From Aurantimonas aggregata (lineage in GTDB: Bacteria > Pseudomonadota > Alphaproteobacteria > Rhizobiales > Rhizobiaceae), in assembly GCF_010500835.1 (NCBI RefSeq), contig NZ_JAAAMJ010000002.1, positions 1-64,000 on the forward strand: 64,000 nt of DNA, given 5' to 3'. Below are positions 8,849 to 22,220 of the stretch, piece by piece. The stretch's first letter is position 1. Every line of letters starts with the position of its first letter. The notes below the pieces were generated by a model, which was not told the DNA's origin, ran no database searches, and saw only the letters and a program-made list of their open reading frames with translations. The position numbers and the translations under genes are program-made.

Positions 8849-10630
8849 ATGGACAGCTTCCTGACGGATTATTCCGCCTTCATCGCGCTGGCGATCGTGG
8901 GCCTGGTGTTTCTCGGCTTCGCGATGGAAGCCTATCCGCCGGAGGTCATCGCAACGGGCGGTGCGGTGGCGTTCCTCATCCTGGGCTATATCGACGGCGA
9001 CGAACTCACCTCGGTCTTTGCCAACCCCGCGCCGATCACCATCGCGGCGATGTTCGTGCTGTCGGGCGCGCTGGTGCGAACGGGCACGCTGGAAGGCGCG
9101 GCGAGCTGGCTGGTGAAGAGCGCCGGAGTACGCCCCGTGGCGACGCTGGTCGTTCTCGGCACCGGCGTCCTGGTCGCTTCGGCGTTCATGAACAACACCC
9201 CGGTGGTCATCGTCTTCATCCCGATCATGACGGAACTCGGCCGCGCGCTCGGGGTCAGCTCGACGCGGCTCCTGATCCCGCTGTCCTTCCTGACGATCCT
9301 TGGCGGCACCTGCTCGCTGATCGGCACCTCGACCAATCTCCTGGTCGACGGTGTCGCCCGCGACCAGGGGCTCGCGGCCTTCTCGATCTTCGAGATCACC
9401 CCGATCGGCATCGTTACGGCGATCACCGGCGTCATCTATCTTCTCGTGGTCGGCCGCTTCCTGCTGCCGGACCGCACGTCGGCGGCAGACGCACTCGATG
9501 ACGGCAGCGGCAATGAGTATTTCACCGAGGTCGTGGTGCGGGAGGGTGCGCCGGCAATCGGCGAGACCGTCGGGGCTGCCTCTGCCTTCAGCGCGCGGGG
9601 CATCCGCCCGCTGGCGCTTCGGCGCGGCTCGGAGACGACGCGCAAGGGCGTCGAGGAGGTCACGATCCAGAAGGGCGACCGGATCGTGATGTTCGCCAGC
9701 CCCGAGGAACTGCTGACGCTGCATGCCGACGAGAACTTCCGCGTTGCGCGGGTCGCAGCGTCGGCGGCCAAGGATGACGAGCGGGTCGTCGTCGAGGCGA
9801 CGGTCGCGGCGCACCGGCGGGGCATCGGCCGGCAGATCTCCGATCTCGTCGGAATCTCGGGCTCGGGCGTGCACGTCCTCGGCGTCCGGCGGCACCGGCA
9901 CGTGCCCGGCCCCTCGCTCTACGACACGAAGCTGCGGCCAGCCGACGGGCTGCTGCTCGAGGGACGACCCGAGGCAATCGCGCGCATCGCCGAGGCGAAC
10001 GATCTCATCGGCATCGATCTCAGCCAGGCGCGGCCCTATCGCCGGCGCAAGGCGCCAATCGCCATCGGCGCGCTGCTCGGCGTCGTCGTCCTCGCGGCAT
10101 TCGGCATCGCCAGCATCCAGATGCTCGCCTTCATCGCTATCGCGGGGCTGCTGCTGATCCGCGTCCTCGATGCGGACGAGGCGTGGCGCTCGATCAACGG
10201 CGACATCCTGATCCTGATCTTCGCCATGCTGGCGATCGGCATCGGCATGCAGAACACCGGCGCGGTGGAACTGATGGTCGGCGGCCTCGCGCCGCTGCTG
10301 TCGGGCGCCTCGCCGCTGGTCGTCATCCTGATCATCTATGCGGTATCGTCGATCATGACGGAGATCGTGACCAACAACGCCGTCGCGGTGGTGGTCACGC
10401 CGATCGCCATCGCACTCGCTGCGTCGGTGGGAATCGATCCGCGGGCGCTCGTCGTGGCGGTGATGTTCGGCGCTTCGGCGTCCTTCGCGACGCCGATCGG
10501 TTACCAGACCAACACGTTGGTCTATGCGGCCGGCAACTACAAGTTCATGGATTTCATCAAGATCGGCGTGCCGATGAACATCATCGTCGGCATCGCCAGC
10601 TCGATCGCGATCTATTTCTACTATTTGTAG
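8849..10630 (+). CDS. SLC13-family permease with two RCK_C (TrkA_C) domains
   Basis: This 593-residue integral membrane protein has about six helices before and six after a cytosolic insert. The duplicated transporter motifs MNNTPVVIVFIPI and GTSTNLLVDG in the first half and TNNAVAVVVTPIAIA and GYQTNTLVYAAG in the second are typical of the DASS/SLC13 fold. The insert at about residues 220-390 contains two RCK_C domains (for example KGDRIVMFASPEELL and PADGLLLEGRPEAIARI), which usually sense ligands. Related proteins have been described as sulfate or dicarboxylate carriers; the substrate here is unknown. ATG 8849 gives a short cytosolic N-terminus; an ATG at 8789 is possible. Confidence 0.88.
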   Translation: MDSFLTDYSAFIALAIVGLVFLGFAMEAYPPEVIATGGAVAFLILGYIDGDELTSVFANPAPITIAAMFVLSGALVRTGTLEGAASWLVKSAGVRPVATLVVLGTGVLVASAFMNNTPVVIVFIPIMTELGRALGVSSTRLLIPLSFLTILGGTCSLIGTSTNLLVDGVARDQGLAAFSIFEITPIGIVTAITGVIYLLVVGRFLLPDRTSAADALDDGSGNEYFTEVVVREGAPAIGETVGAASAFSARGIRPLALRRGSETTRKGVEEVTIQKGDRIVMFASPEELLTLHADENFRVARVAASAAKDDERVVVEATVAAHRRGIGRQISDLVGISGSGVHVLGVRRHRHVPGPSLYDTKLRPADGLLLEGRPEAIARIAEANDLIGIDLSQARPYRRRKAPIAIGALLGVVVLAAFGIASIQMLAFIAIAGLLLIRVLDADEAWRSINGDILILIFAMLAIGIGMQNTGAVELMVGGLAPLLSGASPLVVILIIYAVSSIMTEIVTNNAVAVVVTPIAIALAASVGIDPRALVVAVMFGASASFATPIGYQTNTLVYAAGNYKFMDFIKIGVPMNIIVGIASSIAIYFYYL

Positions 10631-10660
10631 TATGATGGCCGACGATAGCGCGGCCGGCGG

Positions 10661-13330
<2,670 letters not shown>

Positions 13331-13458
13331 CGAATGCTGCAGACTGCCTCCCGTACGGGGGTGCCTCTCCCGGACCGCCCACGTCTAGAAGAAGATAGGC
13401 GCAACGCCAATTGCTGCAATGCAAAAACAGCCGATCCGCCGAGGGCGGCCGGGATCAG

Positions 13459-13489
13459 GCTGCGAGCCGGCCCGATGCCGGCTCGCAGC
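13459..13489 (-). terminator. Strong hairpin downstream of the DsbA-like gene
   Basis: A perfect 13-bp stem GCTGCGAGCCGGC/GCCGGCTCGCAGC with a 5-base loop begins 9 bases past the DsbA-like stop. Only a smaller hairpin and then TTTTT follow about 50 bases further on, so termination may need both elements. Confidence 0.5.
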
Positions 13490-13498
13490 GATAAGACG

Positions 13499-14290
13499 CT
13501 AGAGGTGGGATTCGATCACCGCAGCCATCTGCTCGGGCGACAGCGAGCCCGAATATTTGTCGCCGTTGACGAAGAAGGTCGGGGTCGCCTCGACGCCGAA
13601 CTCGGCCTGGCCGCGCTGCTGCGTCTCGACGATCTTCTCCTGCAGTTCCTTGTCGTTCAGGCAGGTGGTGAACTCGTCCTGGCTCATCCCGGCGAGCTTG
13701 GCGATGTTCAGCAGCGCGGCAGACGCGTTCTCCGCCCGCGCCCACTCGCCCTGCTGGTCGAACAGCACGTCGATCATCGCGGTCCGCCTTGCGTCGTCGG
13801 CGGTGCAGCGCGCCAGCATGAACGCGGCCAGCGCGCGCGGGTCGAAAGGGAACTCGCGCAGGATCAGCTTCGCCTTGCCGGTGTCGATGTACTGCTGCTT
13901 GATCGCCGGATAGGCATTGGCGTGGAAATCGGCGCAGTGGCTGCAGGTCATCGAGGCGTATTCGATGATCGTGACGGGCGCATTCGCGTCGCCGATGATC
14001 ACATCGGGGAGCGGCCCCTCTTCCATCAGCGCCTCGACATCGGCCGAGCCCGAGGCGGCGGGCGCCTCGGCAGCCGGCGTGACGGCCTGCGTCGCCGGAG
14101 CCTCGGCCGGCGCGGTCTCGGCCTGCGCCATCTGGACGACGCCCTGCGGCGCGGCGATCGCGTCCGCTGCCGCGCTGTCGACCTCGTCGGTGCAGCCCGC
14201 GAAGGCCAGCAGACATGCGCCCGAGAGGAGCAGCGCTGCCCTCGGAAGGGTCACGGAACGGGTGCGGGCGGCAGAGTTCTGTTTCGTCAT
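13499..14290 (-). CDS. DsbA-family thiol-disulfide oxidoreductase, predicted lipoprotein
   Basis: The protein has 263 residues. The N-terminus has a basic region, a hydrophobic core and a lipobox ending AFAGC, so the mature protein is probably anchored to a membrane and exported. An Ala/Glu/Pro-rich spacer follows (about 40-85), then a thioredoxin-fold domain with the active site CSHC in ASMTCSHCADFH and the cis-proline loop in EATPTFFVNG. It resembles the DsbA/BdbD group that oxidises cysteines in exported proteins. ATG 14290 has only a weak ribosome site. The DUF721 gene lies 100 bases upstream in the same direction. Confidence 0.88.
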   Translation of the reverse strand: MTKQNSAARTRSVTLPRAALLLSGACLLAFAGCTDEVDSAAADAIAAPQGVVQMAQAETAPAEAPATQAVTPAAEAPAASGSADVEALMEEGPLPDVIIGDANAPVTIIEYASMTCSHCADFHANAYPAIKQQYIDTGKAKLILREFPFDPRALAAFMLARCTADDARRTAMIDVLFDQQGEWARAENASAALLNIAKLAGMSQDEFTTCLNDKELQEKIVETQQRGQAEFGVEATPTFFVNGDKYSGSLSPEQMAAVIESHL

Positions 14291-14390
14291 AAGGAAGCGA
14301 CCTTCACGGCAAGAGACAGCGTTCCCCGTCGATGTACGGGAGAAATGCGGCATTTCCAACTCGCCGAGTGAGGACGGCTGGGCGCGCCGG

Positions 14391-14918
14391 TTACTCGGCG
14401 TCGCGCCTCGATCGCCGCAGCGAGGCCTTGGCAAATTCCCGCAAGGCGTTGCGCAGCTTGGGATCCTCGATCCGCGAGACCATCGCCTCGATCCGTTCCG
14501 GCTCGCCCGCGACGAGGTCGCGCAGCGCCGGCCGACGGTCCACCTTGTCCGGGGTGACGGATTTTTGAACGATCTTGATCCGGTCGACGGCGGAAAAGCC
14601 GAAGAAGGCATTGACCCGCCCGATCAATTCGCTGGTCTGGTGCTGCAGCCGCAGCGCCGCCGCCGCCTCGCAGGCGACGATCAGCGTCGCCGGCTCGAAC
14701 GGGTCGGTGTCGCTGCGCTGGGCGGGCCAGACCAGGCGCTCGGGCCGCGTGACGTCATGCAGCCGCGCCCCGGCGATCTCGGCCCATGCGGAGATCAGCC
14801 CCATGGTCATGCCGGCCTTGCGGCGCAGGATCGGATCCATGACGCCACCGACAATGTCGGCGATCGGCTGCACGCCGCGCCGGGGAAAGCGCGAGGACGG
14901 GCCGCGCGTGTCACTCAT
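14391..14918 (-). CDS. DUF721 protein (DciA-like)
   Basis: This 175-residue basic cytosolic protein has a DUF721 core at about residues 20-125: IADIVGGVMDPILRRKAGM, AWAEIAGARL, and ATLIVACEAAAALRLQHQ with LIGRVNAFFG. DUF721 proteins include DciA, the ancestral loader of the replicative helicase DnaB in bacteria without DnaC, so a role in replication initiation is plausible. ATG 14918 is preferred because the next in-frame ATG (14987) adds a low-complexity basic stretch. It is divergent from mutY, 114 bases away, an arrangement recalled from other Hyphomicrobiales. Confidence 0.82.
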   Translation of the reverse strand: MSDTRGPSSRFPRRGVQPIADIVGGVMDPILRRKAGMTMGLISAWAEIAGARLHDVTRPERLVWPAQRSDTDPFEPATLIVACEAAAALRLQHQTSELIGRVNAFFGFSAVDRIKIVQKSVTPDKVDRRPALRDLVAGEPERIEAMVSRIEDPKLRNALREFAKASLRRSRRDAE

Positions 14919-15032
14919 CGAAGAAGGCCTTGAAGGGCGCGGTGAGGCTGCGACCTTGTCGGCCTGGCGGCAGCGCCATCTCGCCATGAGGCGCGCTGGC
15001 GGCTAGAGAACGGCGCCAAACCGGAACTCTCG

Positions 15033-16103
15033 ATGTCCATCGCCCCGCCTCCGCTCTCTCTTGACCTGCTCGAATGGTACGACCGTCATGCCCGGACGCT
15101 GCCCTGGCGCGTCTCGCCGCAGGCGCGGGCTGCAGGAATCCTGCCGGACCCGTACCGGATATGGCTGTCCGAGATCATGCTGCAGCAGACCACCGTCGCA
15201 ACGGTGAAATCCTACTTCGCCCGCTTCGTCAATCGCTGGCCGGGCGTCACCGATCTCGCCGAAGCGCCCAAAGGCGAGGTGCTCGGGGCCTGGGCCGGCC
15301 TCGGCTACTACGCCCGCGCTCGGAACCTGCATGCCTGCGCGCGGACGGTGGCCAGCGAGCATGGCGGCGCGTTCCCGACCACCGCCGCGACGCTACGCGC
15401 CCTGCCCGGCATCGGCGAATACACCTCCGCCGCGATCGCCGCCATCGCCTTCGACGAGCCGGCCGCCGTGGTGGACGGCAATGTCGAGCGCGTCGTCAGC
15501 CGGTTGTTCGCCATCGAGACGCCGCTCCCGGCCGGGAAGAAGGAGATACGCGCCCGGACGAGCGAACTCACGCCCAATCTCAGGCCGGGTGATTTCGCGC
15601 AGGCGATGATGGATCTCGGCGCGACGATCTGCACGCCGACCCGGCCAGGCTGCATTCTCTGCCCGATCCGCCCGCATTGCCGCGCGGCGGCCGAGGGCCG
15701 ACCGGAGATGTTTCCGGTCAAGAAGCCGAAGGCGGAGGTGCCTTCCCGCCGCGGCGCCGCCTTCGTCGCGATCCGGCGGAGCGACGGTGCCGTATGGCTG
15801 CGCAAGCGGGCGACGACAGGCATGCTGGGCGGCATGAGCGAGCCGCCGAGCAGCAACTGGAACGCGCGTTCGGACGGGGCACTCGGGAGCGCAGCCGCGC
15901 CCTTCCCCGCCGATTGGCAGGCCTGCGGCACCGTCTTCCACGGCTTCACCCATTTCAAGCTGGCGCTCGACGTCTACCGCGCCGCGGTCGAAACGGATCC
16001 ACCGGGCGAGGGCTGGTGGTCGGCGCCGCAAGCGTGGGACAGCGAGGCGCTGCCGACGCTGATGCGCAAGGTGCTCGCCGCCGCCGTCCCCGATACCCTC
16101 TGA
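15033..16103 (+). CDS. mutY: A/G-specific adenine glycosylase
   Basis: MutY removes adenine mispaired with 8-oxoguanine. The 356-residue protein shows the helix-hairpin-helix LPGIGEYTSAAIAAI, the catalytic aspartate in VVDGNVERVVSR, the early EIMLQQTTVATV segment, and the [4Fe-4S] cluster spacing C-x6-C-x2-C-x5-C in ICTPTRPGCILCPIRPHC. The C-terminal part (about 230-350) is the NUDIX-like domain that reads 8-oxoG, with AAFVAIRR and FHGFTHFKLALDV. It is followed after 11 bases by a HAD hydrolase gene in the same direction. Confidence 0.95.
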   Translation: MSIAPPPLSLDLLEWYDRHARTLPWRVSPQARAAGILPDPYRIWLSEIMLQQTTVATVKSYFARFVNRWPGVTDLAEAPKGEVLGAWAGLGYYARARNLHACARTVASEHGGAFPTTAATLRALPGIGEYTSAAIAAIAFDEPAAVVDGNVERVVSRLFAIETPLPAGKKEIRARTSELTPNLRPGDFAQAMMDLGATICTPTRPGCILCPIRPHCRAAAEGRPEMFPVKKPKAEVPSRRGAAFVAIRRSDGAVWLRKRATTGMLGGMSEPPSSNWNARSDGALGSAAAPFPADWQACGTVFHGFTHFKLALDVYRAAVETDPPGEGWWSAPQAWDSEALPTLMRKVLAAAVPDTL

Positions 16104-16114
16104 ACAGGCACGTC

Positions 16115-16738
16115 ATGATCATCGACCATATCGTCTTCGACATCGGCAAGGTGCTGATCCACTACGATCCGCATATCCCCTATCGCACGATCATTCCGGA
16201 CGAGACCGAGCGGGCGTACTTTCTTGCCGAGGTATGCTCGCACGACTGGAACCTCGAGCAGGATCGCGGCCGTCCGTGGGCGGATGCCGAAGCCGAGGCG
16301 ATCGCGCGCCATCCCGACCGGGAAGACGATATCCGGGCCTTCCGCCGCAACTGGCACATGATGGTACCGCATGCCCATGACGGCAGCGTCGCGATCATGC
16401 GCGAACTCATCGCCGCCGGCATCGACGTGACGCTGCTGACCAATTTCGCCTCCGACACGTTTTGCGAGGCGCAGGCGAAGTTCCCGTTCCTGACCGAGAC
16501 CCGCGGCGTCACCGTGTCGGGCGACATCCAGCTGATCAAGCCGGACGCGGCGATCTACCACCGCCATGCCGCGGATTTCGCGCTGGAGCCGGCACGGACA
16601 TTGTTCATCGACGATACGCCGGTCAACGTCGCGGGGGCGCGGGAAGTGGGCTGGCAGGCCATCCACTTCGTCTCCGCCGAGGCCCTGGCGCGCGACCTGT
16701 CGGCACGGGGCCTGCCCGTGCCGACGCTGCCGCGCTGA
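16115..16738 (+). CDS. HAD-IA family hydrolase (YihX/HAD-like phosphatase)
   Basis: This 207-residue cytosolic protein has the four HAD motifs: FDIGKVLIHYDP (nucleophile Asp, with glycine where many members have the acid-base Asp, as in the YihX-type FDLGNV form), LLTNFAS, a lysine in QLIKPDAAIY, and the metal site TLFIDDTPVN. The alpha-helical cap is about residues 15-95. It probably dephosphorylates a small metabolite; the substrate is unknown. It lies 11 bases after mutY, so is probably co-transcribed, and is convergent with ccrM. Confidence 0.88.
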   Translation: MIIDHIVFDIGKVLIHYDPHIPYRTIIPDETERAYFLAEVCSHDWNLEQDRGRPWADAEAEAIARHPDREDDIRAFRRNWHMMVPHAHDGSVAIMRELIAAGIDVTLLTNFASDTFCEAQAKFPFLTETRGVTVSGDIQLIKPDAAIYHRHAADFALEPARTLFIDDTPVNVAGAREVGWQAIHFVSAEALARDLSARGLPVPTLPR

Positions 16739-16755
16739 GGTTCCGGTTCGGCGCC

Positions 16756-17904
<1,149 letters not shown>

Positions 17905-18073
17905 TTACGCGGGTACTCGTCTGGCATCATGGTTACCGAACGACGTAAACAATCGGTGAAATAGTGGCTTTGTCCGATCGGGCGCCGCGTGTTAGGCGAC
18001 GCGGACCATATCGCCCGCCGCCTTTTGCCCGCGCCGGAGCGATCCCGACCCCCCCTTCTGCGTGGAGCTGATG

Positions 18074-18760
18074 ATGGCCGACCCCCTGCTCGTGATCTTC
18101 GACTGTGACGGCGTGCTCGTCGATTCGGAGATCATCGCCGCGGCGGTGGAGACCGAGATGCTGCAGGAACAGGGGATTGAGATCGAGGCCGCCGACTTCG
18201 CGACGCGCTTTGCCGGACTGACCTGGCCGATGATCATGGCGCGGCTTGCGGAGGAGACCGGCACGCGGTTCCCGAAGGATTTCGCAGCAAGGGTCGATGC
18301 CGAAATCGACCGACGGCTGGAGAGCGAGGTCGAGGAGGTTCCCGGCGCCCGTGAGGCGATCGAGCGGCTGACCTTGCCGCGCTGCATCTGCTCGAATTCG
18401 TCGACGCGCCGGCTGGAGCTGATGCTCGACCATGTCGGCCTGTGGGACGAGTTCGCGCCGAACGTCTTCAGCGCCACCGAAGTGGGAACGAAGAAGGGCA
18501 AGCCCGCCCCCGACGTCTTCCTCTACGCCTGCGAGCAGTTTTCCGTCGCCCCGAAGGCCAGCATCGTGATCGAGGATTCGGTGCATGGCGTTACCGCGGC
18601 CGTCACTGCGGGATGCCGCGTCGTCGGCTTCACCGGTGGCCGGCACAGCTATGCCGGCCATGCTGAAGCGCTCGCCGAGGCGGGCGCCGAGACCGTGATC
18701 AGCCGGCTCGCGGATTTTCCGGCAGTGGTCGAGGCATTGGCGATCTGGTCGGACGCTTGA
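18074..18760 (+). CDS. HAD-IA phosphatase (phosphoglycolate/beta-phosphoglucomutase-like)
   Basis: The 228-residue protein has the complete HAD set: FDCDGVLVDSE (nucleophile and acid/base Asp), CSNSSTRR, KGKPAPDVFLYA with the lysine, and IVIEDSVHGVTAA with the metal acid. The cap is helical (about residues 20-85). Members of this branch act on sugar phosphates or phosphoglycolate; the substrate cannot be told. GGAG at 18064 lies six bases before ATG 18074; ATG 18071 is equally in frame. It is followed by a convergent lipoprotein gene. Confidence 0.87.
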   Translation: MADPLLVIFDCDGVLVDSEIIAAAVETEMLQEQGIEIEAADFATRFAGLTWPMIMARLAEETGTRFPKDFAARVDAEIDRRLESEVEEVPGAREAIERLTLPRCICSNSSTRRLELMLDHVGLWDEFAPNVFSATEVGTKKGKPAPDVFLYACEQFSVAPKASIVIEDSVHGVTAAVTAGCRVVGFTGGRHSYAGHAEALAEAGAETVISRLADFPAVVEALAIWSDA

Positions 18761-18822
18761 GGCGGCGCAGCGGCGTCAGCGCCGCGCCGCCGGTGCGGAT
18801 CAGGCAGGCGCGGTGCGCCGGA

Positions 18823-19365
18823 TCACTCCGGCGGCCCCTCGTCGAAACCGGCATAGATGACCACGCGGGTCTCGCTGGGGTCGAGGGCGATGCCCTGGTC
18901 GACATAACGGAAGGTCTTCGCCCCGCCCCCCGGTGCGATCGACACGGCCTGTCGCCCGAGCTCGGAGTAGATCACGTCCTCGCCGAGCAGCACGGCGACC
19001 CGGATCGGCAGGTTCACCGCGCGGGCCTGCGCCGCGGCACCCGGAACGATACGGCCTGTCACGCCGACCTGCATGCGCAGGCGGCCATCGACGATCCGGC
19101 AATCGCGCGTCGCCTCGGTGATGGACGCGACGTAGTCGACCTCGTCGCCAACATTCTTGCGCAGGATCGCCGTCCCTTCGCGAAGCGTCACCTGGGGACA
19201 GAAGCGCGATTCCGATCCAGCCTCCCACGCCGTCGCAGCGCCCGGAGCCGCGAGGGCGCCGGCATCAGCCTCGAGTTGCGCGCCGTTATTGCTCGAGGAA
19301 CACGCCGACAGCAGCGCCATCGCGCCGCAGACCATAGCGCCCCTGAGGGCAGTCACCATATGCAT
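18823..19365 (-). CDS. Conserved hypothetical lipoprotein
   Basis: The 180-residue protein starts with a short signal peptide and lipobox LLSACSSSN, so it is predicted to be lipid-modified and exported. The remainder (about 55-175) is a beta-rich domain with FCPQVTLREGTAILRK, YVASITEATRDCRI and IRVAVLLGEDVIYSE; two further cysteines could form a disulfide. I recognise the general type from Hyphomicrobiales genomes but cannot name a function. AAGGGAAG lies about 10 bases upstream of ATG 19365. It is divergent from thrC across 128 bases. Confidence 0.72.
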   Translation of the reverse strand: MHMVTALRGAMVCGAMALLSACSSSNNGAQLEADAGALAAPGAATAWEAGSESRFCPQVTLREGTAILRKNVGDEVDYVASITEATRDCRIVDGRLRMQVGVTGRIVPGAAAQARAVNLPIRVAVLLGEDVIYSELGRQAVSIAPGGGAKTFRYVDQGIALDPSETRVVIYAGFDEGPPE

Positions 19366-19493
19366 CGCTCGGTTCTTCCCTTATTGTGACGCGCCGTTCT
19401 ATATCAGCCGGATCGCGGATAGGCGACGGGTAGGGCGCCCGACAGGCGACGGATCACCAGCCTCATGCGAGCGGAATGCGAAGTGGAGACGAC

Positions 19494-20903
19494 GTGAAAT
19501 ACGTGAGTTCGCGAGGCGAAGCGCCGGTCCTCGGATTTGCCGATGCCCTGATGGCGGGTCTTGCGAGTGACGGCGGCCTGTATGTTCCCGAGACCTGGCC
19601 GACGCTGGACGCCGCGGCCATTCGCGGCTTTGCCGGCCGGCCCTATGCCGACGTCGCCTACGACATTCTCCTGCCCTTCGTCGGCGAGGATATCGCGCCC
19701 GCCGACCTGAAGCGCATGGTCGACGAAGCCTACGCCACCTTCCCGCATCCGGCGGTCGCGCCGCTGGTGCAGGTCGGGCCGGCGCATTTCGTGCTGGAGC
19801 TTTTCCACGGGCCGACGCTGGCCTTCAAGGACGTCGCGATGCAACTCATCGCGCGGCTGATGGACCATGTCCTCGCAGAGCGTGGGCGGCGCGCGACCGT
19901 CGTCGGCGCGACGTCGGGCGACACCGGCGGCGCGGCGATCGCCGCCTTTGCCGGCAGCCACCGCACAGACCTGTTCATCCTGTTCCCGCACGGCCGGGTG
20001 TCGCCGGTGCAGCAGCGCCAGATGACCACGTCGGGCGCGGACAACGTCCATGCCGTCGCCGTGGACGGAACGTTCGACGACTGCCAGGCGCTGGTGAAGG
20101 CGATGTTCAACGACAGGCGCTTCCGCCAGGAAGCGGCACTGTCCGGCGTGAACTCGATCAACTGGGGCCGGATCATGTCCCAGATCGTCTATTATTTCAC
20201 CGCTGCAGTCAGCCTCGGCGCACCGGACCGGACCGTCTCGTTCACCGTGCCTACCGGCAATTTCGGCGACATCTTCGCCGGCTACGGGGCGCGGCGCATG
20301 GGCCTGCCGATCGAGCGGCTGGTCATCGCCACCAACGAGAACGACATCCTGGTGCGCTCGCTGGATCGCGGCCGCTACGAGACCGGCGGCGTCCACGCCA
20401 CCATGTCGCCGTCGATGGACATCCAGGTCTCGTCGAATTTCGAGCGGCTGATCTTCGAGGCGAGCGGCCGCGATGCCGATCTGGTACGGCGCCTGATGCA
20501 GCAGCTCGGCCAGTCGGGCGGCTTCCAGCTACCGGACTCGGTGCTCGCGGCCATTCGGGCTGAGTTCGACGCCGGGGCGACGAACGAGGCGGAAACCGCC
20601 GAGACCATCCGCCGGATGCTCGCGACGACCGCCTATCTCCTCGACCCGCACACCGCCGTCGGGGTGCATGTCGCCGAGACCCACATGTCCGGAACCCCGA
20701 TGATCACGCTCGGCACCGCCCATCCGGCAAAATTCCCGGATGCCGTCAAGAAGGCCTGCGGCCTCTCGCCGGCCCTGCCGCCAAGCCATGCCGACCTGAT
20801 GCAAAAGATCGAGAAAGTGGACCGCTTGCCCAACGATATCGATGCGATCGAGCAGTACGTACTCGCGCGTTCCCGCGCGGTCACCCAAGGAGCCGACGCT
20901 TGA
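19494..20903 (+). CDS. thrC: Threonine synthase
   Basis: The enzyme converts O-phosphohomoserine to threonine with PLP. The 469-residue protein opens MKYVSSRGEAPVLGFADA, as usual for bacterial ThrC, with the PLP lysine K112 in GPTLAFKDVAMQ and the phosphate-binding loop ATSGDTGGAA; VPTGNFGDIFAGY is also conserved. GTG 19494 is chosen because GGAG lies six bases upstream and the family N-terminus fits; an ATG at 19476 adds six odd residues. Its stop overlaps the TTG start of the next gene. The partner thrB lies elsewhere in this window (28.5 kb), in the cox cluster. Confidence 0.95.
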   Translation: MKYVSSRGEAPVLGFADALMAGLASDGGLYVPETWPTLDAAAIRGFAGRPYADVAYDILLPFVGEDIAPADLKRMVDEAYATFPHPAVAPLVQVGPAHFVLELFHGPTLAFKDVAMQLIARLMDHVLAERGRRATVVGATSGDTGGAAIAAFAGSHRTDLFILFPHGRVSPVQQRQMTTSGADNVHAVAVDGTFDDCQALVKAMFNDRRFRQEAALSGVNSINWGRIMSQIVYYFTAAVSLGAPDRTVSFTVPTGNFGDIFAGYGARRMGLPIERLVIATNENDILVRSLDRGRYETGGVHATMSPSMDIQVSSNFERLIFEASGRDADLVRRLMQQLGQSGGFQLPDSVLAAIRAEFDAGATNEAETAETIRRMLATTAYLLDPHTAVGVHVAETHMSGTPMITLGTAHPAKFPDAVKKACGLSPALPPSHADLMQKIEKVDRLPNDIDAIEQYVLARSRAVTQGADA

Positions 20904-22210
20904 GCGTCGAAGTCACGCGGCTCGCGAATGGGCTGACGGTCGCCACCGAGACGATGCCGCTCCTGGAGAGCGCCGCGCTTGGCATTTGGGTGAAGGCAGG
21001 CGCCCGCGACGAGGCGCCCGCCGAACACGGCATCGCGCATCTGCTCGAGCACATGGCGTTCAAGGGCACCAGCCAGCGCAATGCGCGCCAGATCGCCGAG
21101 GAGATCGAGAATGTCGGCGGCGAGCTGAACGCTGCCACCAGCGTCGAGACGACGTCCTATTACGCGCGGGTGCTCAAGGACGACGTGCCGCTGGCATTCG
21201 ACATCCTCACCGATATCCTGATCGATTCCCGCTTCGACGAGCAGGAGCTCGAGCGCGAACAGCAGGTGATCCTGCAGGAGCTCGGCGCCGCCGAGGACAC
21301 GCCCGACGACATCGTCTTCGACCACTTCCAGGCGACGGCGTTTCGCGACCAGATCATCGGCCGGCCGATCCTCGGCAGCCGCGAGACGGTGAAGTCCTTC
21401 GAGCCGCATGACCTGCGCCGCTATCTCGCCCGCCATTATGCGCCGAACAACATGATCATCTCTGCGGCGGGCGCGGTCTCGCACCAGGCGATCGTCGACC
21501 AGGTGACCGCGGCCTTCGGTTCCGGCACGGTGTCGCCGCTGCCGAACCGGGCACAGCCGCGCACGCTCGCCAGCTACACCGGCGGTGAGTTCCGCGAGGA
21601 ACGCGACCTCCAGGACGCGCAGATGGTGCTCGGCTTCGAGGGCCGGCCCTATTACGCCCGCGATTTCTACGCCTCGCAGATCCTGTCGCTGATCCTCGGC
21701 GGCGGCATGTCCTCGCGGCTGTTCCAGGAGATCCGCGAGAAACGCGGGCTCTGCTACGCGATCTACGCCTTCCACTGGAGCTTCTCCGACAGCGGCATCT
21801 TCGGCATCCATGCCGCGACCGGGGAGGAAGAACTTGCCGAACTCGCGCCGGTGATCGTCGACGAACTGCTGAAGGCGTCGGAGAACATCACCGCCGAAGA
21901 GGTGACGCGGGCGAGAGCCCAGATGCGGGCGAGCCTCTTGATGTCGCAGGAAAGCCCCGCCGCGCGCGCCGGCCAGATCGCCCGGCAGCTGATGTTCAAG
22001 GGCGAGACCATCGCCAACGAGGAGCTGATCGCCCGGCTTGACGCCATCGACGCGCCGCGGCTGGCCGATCTCGCCCAGCGTCTGTTCGTCGGCACCAACC
22101 CGACGCTCGCCGCCATCGGGCCGTTGTCGCGCCTGCCCGCCCAGGCGGACATCGCCGGGCGCCTGACCAGCGAGAGCGCCGGCGTGGCCAGGGCCGCCGC
22201 GGGCCGCTGA
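20900..22210 (+). CDS. M16-family zinc metallopeptidase (processing-peptidase-like)
   Basis: The 436-residue protein has the inverted zinc motif HLLEH at residues 47-51 with the third-ligand glutamate region EIENVGGELNAATSVETTSYYA, and a C-terminal half with the typical LGGGMSSRLFQEIREKRGL. It resembles mitochondrial processing peptidase beta and the bacterial PqqL/YmxG group. No signal peptide is seen, so it is probably cytosolic; the substrate is unknown. Translation starts at TTG 20900, overlapping the thrC stop (TTGA), which suggests coupling. The thrC-M16-acetyltransferase order is one I recall from Hyphomicrobiales. Confidence 0.9.
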   Translation: MSVEVTRLANGLTVATETMPLLESAALGIWVKAGARDEAPAEHGIAHLLEHMAFKGTSQRNARQIAEEIENVGGELNAATSVETTSYYARVLKDDVPLAFDILTDILIDSRFDEQELEREQQVILQELGAAEDTPDDIVFDHFQATAFRDQIIGRPILGSRETVKSFEPHDLRRYLARHYAPNNMIISAAGAVSHQAIVDQVTAAFGSGTVSPLPNRAQPRTLASYTGGEFREERDLQDAQMVLGFEGRPYYARDFYASQILSLILGGGMSSRLFQEIREKRGLCYAIYAFHWSFSDSGIFGIHAATGEEELAELAPVIVDELLKASENITAEEVTRARAQMRASLLMSQESPAARAGQIARQLMFKGETIANEELIARLDAIDAPRLADLAQRLFVGTNPTLAAIGPLSRLPAQADIAGRLTSESAGVARAAAGR

Positions 22211-22220
22211 GCGAAGCGCG